This document shows positions 51,086 to 58,490 of a stretch of DNA of 64,000 bases, one piece after another; position 1 is the stretch's first letter, and the number at the start of each line of letters is the position of its first letter. The notes beneath the pieces were generated by a model. That model was not told the DNA's origin, searched no databases, and saw nothing but the letters and a program-made list of their open reading frames with translations. The stretch lies in NCBI GenBank assembly GCA_963742315.1, contig CAVULE010000006.1:1-64000 (forward strand), given 5' to 3'. A program made the translations under genes and the position numbers. The DNA comes from AV69 sp963742315 (GTDB taxonomy: Bacteria; Verrucomicrobiota; Verrucomicrobiia; Chthoniobacterales; UBA10450).

Positions 51086-52585
51086 ATGCGGACCAAAATC
51101 CCGCCCTTTCTTTTTGCCGTCATCCTGCTCGGAAGCACCGCCACCGTTTGGGCAAAGAAACAATCCACAACTCAGGCGGTGCAACCCCGGCAACTCTCGC
51201 TCGTGCGTGTCAATGTCACGGGCCAGGGATATGATTATTTTCGACCCTGGCAAAAGCGCGCGCCATTTTCCAAACGCGCGTTAGGGGCTGTTCTTTCTCA
51301 AGGTCGCGTTCTGGTTACCGCCGACTTGGTGGCTAACCAAAATTACGTGGAGTTGGAGCGCGCCGAATCCGGGGAAAAGATTGCGGCCTCGGTTGAGGTA
51401 GTAGATTACGAAGCCAACCTGGCGCTCCTGCGACCGCAGAACAAAAAGTTCCTCGATGGTCTCGCTCCCCTGGAACTCGCGAACGACACGGTGGTGGGGG
51501 ATCGAGTTGCTGCTCTCCAACTCGAACAGACCGGAGCTCTAGTCGTGACCGACGGGCTCGTCACCGCCGTTCAGGTCATGCGTTACCCTGTCGAAGTTGG
51601 CGAATTCCTCACCTATCGGCTTAGCATTGCGCTTCAGTATCGCGACAATAGTTACACCGTGCCACTGGTAAAAAACAACAAGCTCGCTGGCCTCTTGTTG
51701 CGCTACGATCCGCGCTCACAGTTGATGGATGCAATTCCCGCTCCCATCATCGCGCATTTCCTCAAGGATGCAGGCCAGCCAAAGTACGGCGGCTTTCCAA
51801 CCGTTGGATTCGATTATTTTCCAACCCGCGACCCGCAGCTGCGCAAATACGCGGGCGAAACGGGAAATGGCGGTGGCGTTTACGTTAGGGGGATCGAGCC
51901 CGGCAGCGCGGTGGAAAAAGCCGGCCTGCAAGAAGGCGATATCCTAACCGCTGTTGGCAACTTTGATCTCGACCAGAACGGCAACTACGACGATCCGATT
52001 TATAAGAAGCTCGAGTTTACTAATCTCCTGACCACGCGCGCCTACGCCGGCGACAAGGTGCCGCTGAAGATTCATCGTCAGGGTAAACCGATGCAGCTCG
52101 ATGTCACAATGGAGCATCGGGCGCCCGACGAATACATCATTTCACCCTACTCGCGGGATGAGGCGCCGAGATATTACATTCTTGGTGGATTGATTTTTCA
52201 GGAGTTGTCCCGTCAATATCTGCGGGAATGGGGACCGAACTGGCTGAAGGAAGCGCCGCAACGGTTCGTCTATCTCGACCATTTTCAGTGGGAATTATTT
52301 CCCGAAGGCCACCGCCACGTCGTCGTGCTAAGCCAGGTCCTTCCCGTGAACGGAACGATCGGTTATGAAGACTTCGGATACCTGACGGTAACGAAAGTGA
52401 ACGGGAAAGACATTCACTCCCTTGATGACCTGGCCGAAGCGGTGAAACAGCCGCTCGATGGCTTCGATCGAATCGAAACCGAGGAAGATCCAAAAGTAAT
52501 TCCATTGGACGTGGCGCAGGCGCAAAATGACGAACCGACCTTGCGCGAAAACTACGGTATCCCTGCGCTGCAGCGGCTGAAATAG
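51086..52585 (+). CDS. Catalytically inactive HtrA-like protein, partner of the upstream protease
   Basis: A 499-residue exported protein (signal IPPFLFAVILLGSTATVWA) with the same fold order as its upstream neighbour, but all three catalytic positions are lost: TADLVAN in place of TNAHVVS, DYEANLALL in place of HDCDLALI, and no GNSGGP (the region reads NSYTVPLVKNNKLAG). The PDZ domain (VYVRGIEPGSAVEKAGLQEG) and the C-terminal module (LGGLIFQELSRQYL; TKVNGKDIHSLDDLAEAV) are well kept and match the neighbour. It therefore looks like a pseudo-protease acting as regulator or substrate adaptor. It converges on the Pup-ligase-like gene with 8 bases between stops. Confidence 0.8.
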   Translation: MRTKIPPFLFAVILLGSTATVWAKKQSTTQAVQPRQLSLVRVNVTGQGYDYFRPWQKRAPFSKRALGAVLSQGRVLVTADLVANQNYVELERAESGEKIAASVEVVDYEANLALLRPQNKKFLDGLAPLELANDTVVGDRVAALQLEQTGALVVTDGLVTAVQVMRYPVEVGEFLTYRLSIALQYRDNSYTVPLVKNNKLAGLLLRYDPRSQLMDAIPAPIIAHFLKDAGQPKYGGFPTVGFDYFPTRDPQLRKYAGETGNGGGVYVRGIEPGSAVEKAGLQEGDILTAVGNFDLDQNGNYDDPIYKKLEFTNLLTTRAYAGDKVPLKIHRQGKPMQLDVTMEHRAPDEYIISPYSRDEAPRYYILGGLIFQELSRQYLREWGPNWLKEAPQRFVYLDHFQWELFPEGHRHVVVLSQVLPVNGTIGYEDFGYLTVTKVNGKDIHSLDDLAEAVKQPLDGFDRIETEEDPKVIPLDVAQAQNDEPTLRENYGIPALQRLK

Positions 52586-52593
52586 CTCGCGTT

Positions 52594-54003
52594 TTATCGC
52601 CGCAAAAAAGCACTGACCTCGCTGGTATAGGTGCTGAAAGGATCGCTCATGACTAAGATGTCCTGAGGTCCCGAGGCAATCGAATCCCAGTTGATGACGT
52701 AGGGTAATTCCGAATCACGGAACCAGGCGACAGCTTGCGAACGACCCGCCGCCCTCGAATTGGCCGGTGGTCGATAGCTGGCATTCTTGATCCGAACACT
52801 TTGGTTCCAATCGGTAATCCGTTTGCCGGCTTTCACCTGAAAGAAAAGGCCACGCGATGGATCGATGTTGTGATATTCCAGATCGAGACTGAGTAACCAC
52901 GGATCATCCCAGGAAAGGGACTCCGCTTCCGCGAACTTCTCCAACAGCCATCGCTTTGTAATCCAATCGACACCGCCGATAAGCGCGTCTGGGTTGGTTG
53001 CAAAGGAATCTAGAACAAAACTCCAACTCTCAAGTAGCCAATCAATCTCCGCGTCTCGCCCTTGCAAATACTTTCCGGCGGCCTCGAGGAAGCGCCATTG
53101 GATTTCGAGTGCCCCGGCAGTTTCGCCATTTTCCAGTTCCACCGGCCATGGGCCATCAGGTTGATGCGAAACCCCTCGCGTCGCCACGACCGCATCTTGT
53201 AAAATCAAACCGCGCGGGAACTTGCCTTCTTCGAGTAAAGTTAAAATGCAGGCAGTCGTCCCCACTTTCAACGCGGTAGCGAAAGGACTCATGTTCGAGT
53301 CACCAATTAACAGATGTAACCGCCGGAACTTGCGATAGTCCGCCAGTGGTTCATCCCGCGCATTAATGATGGCGCGATTAAATTGCACCCATTGGTAGAT
53401 GTCGTTCACGATGTGATCGGCTCGCTGGCTAATTTGGAATCGCACCGGCGTTGCGCTCGGCGGTAGATCAAAATCAAACGCGAGCGGATGCGCCTGACCA
53501 ATCCGTCCCGCTCCGGTATAAATCTGCCGGGTCGCGAGAAAGCACAGCAGTGTCCCCAACACCGGAGGCGTGAACTGAGTTTCCCGGCGCATTAGATAAT
53601 TCTCATGACAACCGAAGGTCGCGCCGGTGTAATGATCGATGTTATTCTTGATGAAGGAAACGTGATCGCATGCCTGCATTTCGCGCAGCGCGTTCAACAG
53701 CAAAGCGTCACCCGCAAAATCGTAAACAACGGCGTCGCGCAAACGCACGCATTCCGGCGACGCGTACTCGATGTGGCCCATATCGAGATAAAGGCGGCCA
53801 CCGTTCAACAGAAACCCACCGTTGCCCGGTGGTTCTTCGTAATCGCGATAATGCAAGTCCAGAGCGCCCGCGCGCGCTTGTCTGAAAATGTAATTCTTAA
53901 CGCGCGCCGGCCACGCTTCGGTCGAAAGCTCGGCATCGTGGACAAGCGCACCATATTCGGTTTCGAGACCGACTACCCGGTTCACAACGCGAACATCCCT
54001 CAT
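52594..54003 (-). CDS. Pup ligase/deamidase family protein (PafA/Dop-like)
   Basis: A 469-residue member of the carboxylate-amine ligase family that attaches or processes the ubiquitin-like modifier Pup. Marks in order: VVGLETEYGALVHD at the N-terminus (catalytic-type Glu/nucleotide strand), LYLDMGHIEYASPEC, IKNNIDHYTGATFGCHENYL, LHLLIGDSNMSPFATALK, ETAGALEIQWRFLEAA, VDWITKRWLLEKF, SLDLEYHNID and a late PPANSRAAGR. I cannot tell PafA from Dop by eye. No Pup/UBact gene, proteasome or Mpa gene lies nearby. ATG 54003 gives the family N-terminus; an alternative GTG is 18 bases downstream. It is divergent from the GT-C gene. Confidence 0.85.
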   Translation of the reverse strand: MRDVRVVNRVVGLETEYGALVHDAELSTEAWPARVKNYIFRQARAGALDLHYRDYEEPPGNGGFLLNGGRLYLDMGHIEYASPECVRLRDAVVYDFAGDALLLNALREMQACDHVSFIKNNIDHYTGATFGCHENYLMRRETQFTPPVLGTLLCFLATRQIYTGAGRIGQAHPLAFDFDLPPSATPVRFQISQRADHIVNDIYQWVQFNRAIINARDEPLADYRKFRRLHLLIGDSNMSPFATALKVGTTACILTLLEEGKFPRGLILQDAVVATRGVSHQPDGPWPVELENGETAGALEIQWRFLEAAGKYLQGRDAEIDWLLESWSFVLDSFATNPDALIGGVDWITKRWLLEKFAEAESLSWDDPWLLSLDLEYHNIDPSRGLFFQVKAGKRITDWNQSVRIKNASYRPPANSRAAGRSQAVAWFRDSELPYVINWDSIASGPQDILVMSDPFSTYTSEVSAFLRR

Positions 54004-54060
54004 TAAGGGAAGCGGACAAGCAATAACCAGCACGGCTTCTGCTCGTCGGAGGGAGTGCAA

Positions 54061-56097
54061 TTGACCCTCGCCCGGACCCCGTCGTTCGCGATGAATCGGC
54101 AGGATATCAGCCGTGTCGCTGACAGAATCGTCTCGAAACGGGCATTCGTCACGTTCATCGCGATTCTCCTCGCGGCGTTGCATGCAGCCCTCGCAATTAC
54201 TGCCGCGATCGAGAAATCGCCAACTTTCGACGAACCAACCCACCTGACTGCCGGCTATAGCTACTGGTTGAAAAATGATTATCGCCTCGATCCGGAAAAC
54301 GGTAACTGGCTGGCGCGGTGGGCGGCCCTTCCGCTTTTGTGGTCACGCCCGGCGTTTGCGGGGAATCTGGCCTGGAACCAAGGCGATGTTGGCCGAGTAA
54401 GCGAAAGATTTCTTTATCACAGTGGCAACGATTCTGATCGAGTCATGCTGCAAGGCCGCAGCATGACGGCAGTGGTGGGCGGGGCTCTTTGTTTACTTAT
54501 CTTCATTTGTTCGAATCGATTGTTTGGGCCGATCGCCGGGCTAATTTCCGAACTTCTCGCCGTGTTCGACCCGAACCTGCTCGGGCACTCCGCGCTCGTT
54601 ACTGCCGATGTCACCGCCGCGTTCTTCTTCACCGCTGCGGCCTGGAGTTACTTTCAATTACTTCGTTTTGTAAACACGCGGTCGTTTGTCATCACGGCAC
54701 TGAGCTGGTCGGGACTCTTTCTAACGAAGATGTCGGCCCCAGCCATCCTGCTCGTCGCCGTCATTCTAGCAACGGTGCAGATTCTTTCATCTGACCCGAT
54801 GACAATACGCGTGGCGCGCGTTGATGAGCAACAAATTGCCGGGTTCTGGCGAAAGCTAATTCTGGCTAGCGGTTTGACCACTGCATTGCTGGCAGTTGTC
54901 CTCCTGACGATTTGGGCGTCGTTTGCGTTTCGCTTTTCTCCGTTCTCGCAAGACGCTGCAGTGCGCAAAGTTTGGGACGAGCGATGGCAGGACTGCCTGA
55001 GCGATCACACCACTATGGAAAACATGGTTGCCTTCGCGCGCGACCACAAACTACTTCCCGAGGCTTACCTTTACGGTTTCGTTTTCACCAGCGAACGCGC
55101 AGTGAATAAGAACATGCCGTTTCGCCCAGCATTTCTCGATGGCGAATGGAGTAACACCGGCTTCAACTCGTTTTTTCCACGCGCCTTCCTCTACAAAACT
55201 CCGATCCCACTCTTGTTCTTGTTGATCGTGGCGGGCCTTGCCGGATTCCTGCGCTGGCGCAACCTCTGCAGGAACGGCAGTCGCACCGCCATCGGCCGTG
55301 ATCTGCGGCGACTTTCCCCGATCTGGGCGTTGGTCTTGGTCTACGGGGCTTTTTCCTTAACCAGCCACCTCAATATTGGTCACCGTCATTTGTTGCCGAT
55401 CTATCCCGCAATTTTTATAGCCTGCGGAGCGTGTACGTATTTCTTTCGGGCGCAATCAGGTAAAGCGGTCGCAATTTTTGCTGGCGCGATGATGTGCTGG
55501 CAGATCATCGAATCGTCGCTGCTGCGCCCGGATTATCTGAGCTATTTTAACCAGGTGGCTGACGGCCCAAAGAATGGATACAAGCATCTGGTCGATAGTT
55601 CCCTGGATTGGGGCCAGGATCTGCCGGTTTTAAAAAGCTGGCTTGATTATCATTTCGATGCATCTGCTACCAACAGACTTTACCTTGCTTATTTTGGTAC
55701 GGCCCTGCCGCGGTGGTATGGGATTGAGGCAACGCCACTCCCGTTTGATTCTTCCACGCAAAAATTATCGCCGCTCGAACCGGGTACCTACTGTATCAGC
55801 GCAACTACTCTTCAGCAGGTCTATTCCTTTTACCCTGGAAAATGGACCGATCAATACGAATCCGCTTACCGCCTTGCGCTAGCGAGGGCAAATCATTCCT
55901 TCGATCTGCCGGCGAACGACTCAGTCATTAATGGCGAATCGTTACAATGCCTTCGGTTTGCTCGACTATGCACTTACCTTCGCAAACGCGAGCCAAGCGC
56001 AACCCTTGGAAACTCGATTTTAGTTTTTCAACTCAATCAACGAGAACTGGATCAGGCGCTCTACGGTCCGCCAGCCGAGTTGGCGTCAAGTTTCTGA
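54061..56097 (+). CDS. GT-C-type membrane glycosyltransferase-like protein
   Basis: A 678-residue polytopic protein with about 10-12 hydrophobic segments. Its first periplasmic loop begins KSPTFDEPTHLTAGYSYW, carrying the acidic pair typical of GT-C (ArnT/PMT-like) lipid-sugar transferases; later there is HLNIGHRHLLPIYPAIF and a soluble C-terminal domain (SSLDWGQDLPVLKSWL). Donor and acceptor are unknown. TTG 54061 is proposed as start because ggagg (54048-54052) sits 8 bases upstream; ATG 54091 is an alternative. It is divergent from the Pup-ligase-like gene. Confidence 0.72.
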   Translation: MTLARTPSFAMNRQDISRVADRIVSKRAFVTFIAILLAALHAALAITAAIEKSPTFDEPTHLTAGYSYWLKNDYRLDPENGNWLARWAALPLLWSRPAFAGNLAWNQGDVGRVSERFLYHSGNDSDRVMLQGRSMTAVVGGALCLLIFICSNRLFGPIAGLISELLAVFDPNLLGHSALVTADVTAAFFFTAAAWSYFQLLRFVNTRSFVITALSWSGLFLTKMSAPAILLVAVILATVQILSSDPMTIRVARVDEQQIAGFWRKLILASGLTTALLAVVLLTIWASFAFRFSPFSQDAAVRKVWDERWQDCLSDHTTMENMVAFARDHKLLPEAYLYGFVFTSERAVNKNMPFRPAFLDGEWSNTGFNSFFPRAFLYKTPIPLLFLLIVAGLAGFLRWRNLCRNGSRTAIGRDLRRLSPIWALVLVYGAFSLTSHLNIGHRHLLPIYPAIFIACGACTYFFRAQSGKAVAIFAGAMMCWQIIESSLLRPDYLSYFNQVADGPKNGYKHLVDSSLDWGQDLPVLKSWLDYHFDASATNRLYLAYFGTALPRWYGIEATPLPFDSSTQKLSPLEPGTYCISATTLQQVYSFYPGKWTDQYESAYRLALARANHSFDLPANDSVINGESLQCLRFARLCTYLRKREPSATLGNSILVFQLNQRELDQALYGPPAELASSF

Positions 56098-56146
56098 ATG
56101 CGATTGCGACTTGAAGCCGGCCGGGAGAATCCTTAATTGATAACCG

Positions 56147-56584
56147 ATGAACCAGCTGGGCATTCGCAGCCCATCGGCAGAAGTCGGTGGCCTTGTCTAT
56201 TTCGGACGCATGCTCGACAAGATTCGGGCGCATGAGAAAAACGAACTGCCGCCCGACTACCAGCCCAATCTCGGCCGAGGTTTCGATGAGTTCTGCACCA
56301 AATTTCTGCATGTCCAGTATCACGATGTGGCCAGTCGAGTGAAAGAGGGCGGCAGCGATGAGGAAATTTTATGGTGGTGTTTCGATAAAGGCCGCCGGCC
56401 GTCGGAAAACGAGATTTATGTCTGGAACGAATTCATGCGGAAACGCGGCTGGAATGATGCAATCACCGAGACTTTGAAACGACGCAAAAAAGAAGCCGGT
56501 TTGGCCGCTCGTTCCGAAATAGACACAATGTTTGCATTTATTGACGTCGACGAAGGCCGCCCACCAGTTCCTGGCTATTCGTAA
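56147..56584 (+). CDS. DUF5069 domain-containing protein
   Basis: A 145-residue soluble protein. The sequence LRSPSAEVGGLVYFGRML-like front (here IRSPSAEVGGLVYFGRMLDK), DYQPNLGRGFDEFCTKFL, the SDEEILWWCF segment and W-EFMRKRGWND match the DUF5069 family as I remember it, which is common in Verrucomicrobiota and Planctomycetota. Function unknown. It stands alone 49 bases after the GT-C gene and is convergent with the genes to its right. Confidence 0.75.
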   Translation: MNQLGIRSPSAEVGGLVYFGRMLDKIRAHEKNELPPDYQPNLGRGFDEFCTKFLHVQYHDVASRVKEGGSDEEILWWCFDKGRRPSENEIYVWNEFMRKRGWNDAITETLKRRKKEAGLAARSEIDTMFAFIDVDEGRPPVPGYS

Positions 56585-56655
56585 GTTGAAGTGCCGTCGG
56601 GCCCTTTATGCGCAGAAGCGCGTCCCTTCATCTTCTTCCAAAACACCGGCCCGCG

Positions 56656-56796
56656 CTATGGTTTCGCCGCCGGGGTAGCAATGTTGTTTGGCGGTGGCGG
56701 CGGGGTCATCCGCCAGTCGATAAATTTCCAGATCGCCAGCACGAGCAACGCCGTGAGGATAGCGCCGACGATCTGTCGAATGCGCCTGTCGCGCAA
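56656..56796 (-). CDS. Small single-helix membrane peptide (about 46 aa)
   Basis: After the pterin dehydratase stop, TTG 56796 is preceded by cggag and starts a frame with a basic front (RDRRIRQ), one hydrophobic helix (IVGAILTALLVLAIWKFI) and a Pro-rich tail (TPPPPPNNIATPAAKP). I recognise no family. A longer form from 56838 would overlap the dehydratase gene. Support is limited to topology, spacing and ribosome-binding site. Confidence 0.35.
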   Translation of the reverse strand: MRDRRIRQIVGAILTALLVLAIWKFIDWRMTPPPPPNNIATPAAKP

Positions 56797-56800
56797 AAGA

Positions 56801-57085
56801 CTACTCCGAAAGCGTGTCGATTCGCTCTGCCAGCGCAAAATCGAGATCAGTCAGGCCGCCCTTACTGTGAGTCGAAAGCACCAACCTCACCTTGTTAAAA
56901 CGAATGTCGATATCTGGATGGTGCTCTTCTTCCTCTGCCACCTCGGCCACTGCATTCACAAAATCAATCGCATCGGTGAAATCGTCGAACTCGAACGTGC
57001 GCTCGATGTGCTTTTTCTCGAGCTCCCATTCGGGCACTTTTTTCAACCGCATTTTTGCTTCATCGGCCTTGATCAAATCCGCCAT
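56801..57085 (-). CDS. phhB: 4a-hydroxytetrahydrobiopterin dehydratase (PCD/DCoH)
   Basis: A 94-residue enzyme that recycles the pterin cofactor of aromatic amino acid hydroxylases. It has the family layout: WELEKKHIERTFEFDDF, DFVNAVAEVAEEEEHHPDI (the active-site HHPD motif) and KVRLVLSTHSKGGLTDLDF. ATG 57085 gives the typical length; a TTG at 57145, two bases after the preceding gene's stop, would add 20 residues and is possible. No phenylalanine hydroxylase gene is in the window. Confidence 0.88.
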   Translation of the reverse strand: MADLIKADEAKMRLKKVPEWELEKKHIERTFEFDDFTDAIDFVNAVAEVAEEEEHHPDIDIRFNKVRLVLSTHSKGGLTDLDFALAERIDTLSE

Positions 57086-57147
57086 ATCGGCCAAACGAGT
57101 AACACCCGAAAATTGTTTTGCAAACGGCGATTCACGCTTCGCCAAAA

Positions 57148-58305
57148 TCAGGCCGGCGCCGGTGGAAGGCCGAGGATTTTGCGCAGATTCCTTTCCGAAT
57201 CAAAGAGTTCGACCGCGACCGCGCGGGATTGTCGAGAAACCAAGGGCCAATCGGAAACGATCTCGTTCACGGCGTCACTGGCCGATTCGAGATCATGCAC
57301 GAAACGAAATCCACTTTTCTGCGGCAAATATTTTGACCCTCCAGTGTCTTCGGTAACAACCGGACGCCCCATCGCCAGGAATGTCGCGGCGCGATCGCTC
57401 AGCCAGCCTGTTTGCCAGGCCACATCGACGCCTTTGATCGCCGTGAATTCTGCGCGGGCCGATGCCACGTAACGCTGATAGTGCGCCTGCGTTTTCGCCA
57501 CGCGATGAGGATCGCGCAGGTGCCAGCCACTTTCGCTCAAGCGTGCCCGCTCCGGATCGTTCTCGGAAATATTCATTGCCAGTTCGAAGCGTGCTTTTTT
57601 TACTCGCGCAGGGAGCTCAAGATATTTTTCAAACGCCACCTTTTTTGAAAGATCGGGAAACTGGCCGTCCACTTCGACCGCTCCGCCCCAATACCATTGG
57701 CCGATGGTGGTCAATTTGAAACGTGCGGGCGCGGTCTGCGGCTGAATCAATTCGGTGTCGACCAAGGGAAAAAATTTTCGCCACTTAAGATGTGACTGCG
57801 GCAAGCGACAATCGTGTGCCCCGGCATTCAGCCCAATCGTCCAAAATTCGTGGTGATACGACTGGCCCATCTCCATCTTTGTCATCCAATAAAAAATTTC
57901 GCTGGGATCGAGATCGCAAAAGATTCGCCGCTCAAACTGCAAAAGCAGTGGTGGATGAATCGAGTAGCTGAGATTTAGGAGCGCATTCGGGCCGGCGAGC
58001 CGTGAGCGCAAATCGCCTTCGCTTATACCCAGGCAGCGCATCCCACCTAATTCCTGTGCATCCCTGGCTCGCGGCTGATAAAGCAAACAATAATTCTCGG
58101 CCAGTCCGTGGCGGCGAAGTTGCGTCTTAAAGCTGCGGATTGCTCTCCTATCCGCGATCTCATTGCCGGTCCCGGGAAAGATTTCCAGCCAGATCGCATT
58201 GAGCTTTAGTCGCCTCAACCCGAGCATCCATTGCAAGGGAACGGAAAATACTCCCCCACCCTCGCGATATTTCGCCGCAAATCCGCAGCCCAGAAAAATC
58301 GTCAC
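57148..58305 (-). CDS. Glycosyltransferase-like protein (paralogue of the gene at 48045)
   Basis: About 386 residues from GTG 58305 (TIFLGCGFAAKYREGGGVF); an in-frame TTG at 58413 would add 36 residues without family resemblance. The front half has WMLGLRRLKLNAIWLEIFPG, the middle FCDLDPSEIFYWMTKMEMG, and the end QTGWLSDRAATFLAMGRPVV, EDTGGSKYLPQKSGFRFV and a helical tail. The end matches the protein at 48045-49217 closely, which marks the two as members of one GT-B-like family. The sugar and acceptor are unknown. Confidence 0.65.
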   Translation of the reverse strand: MTIFLGCGFAAKYREGGGVFSVPLQWMLGLRRLKLNAIWLEIFPGTGNEIADRRAIRSFKTQLRRHGLAENYCLLYQPRARDAQELGGMRCLGISEGDLRSRLAGPNALLNLSYSIHPPLLLQFERRIFCDLDPSEIFYWMTKMEMGQSYHHEFWTIGLNAGAHDCRLPQSHLKWRKFFPLVDTELIQPQTAPARFKLTTIGQWYWGGAVEVDGQFPDLSKKVAFEKYLELPARVKKARFELAMNISENDPERARLSESGWHLRDPHRVAKTQAHYQRYVASARAEFTAIKGVDVAWQTGWLSDRAATFLAMGRPVVTEDTGGSKYLPQKSGFRFVHDLESASDAVNEIVSDWPLVSRQSRAVAVELFDSERNLRKILGLPPAPA

Positions 58306-58490
58306 CTTGAGAAAATGACGATTTTTGGGGAGAGCGCGACCGCTTACTGAATGGAGTTGGCAGTCTGACAACGCAACGTCGGGATAAAGCCTACTAGAAA
58401 AACTGGTTACCAATAATTCTTACGCTACAGACGTGAGCAGGGTAGTATCCTTTCGCATCCGGACAGGCCCTCAGTCGGATCTCTGATACC

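Noticed and set aside
53605..54006. Open frame opposite the Pup-ligase-like gene, considered as a coupled small protein
   Set aside because: No family pattern or ribosome-binding site; it mirrors the conserved N-terminal coding region on the other strand.
56656..56838. Candidate Pup/UBact-like modifier near the Pup-ligase-like gene
   Set aside because: The peptide has a transmembrane helix and ends in a Pro/Ala-rich tail (ATPAAKP), not Gly-Gly-Glu/Gln, so it is not a Pup-like modifier.
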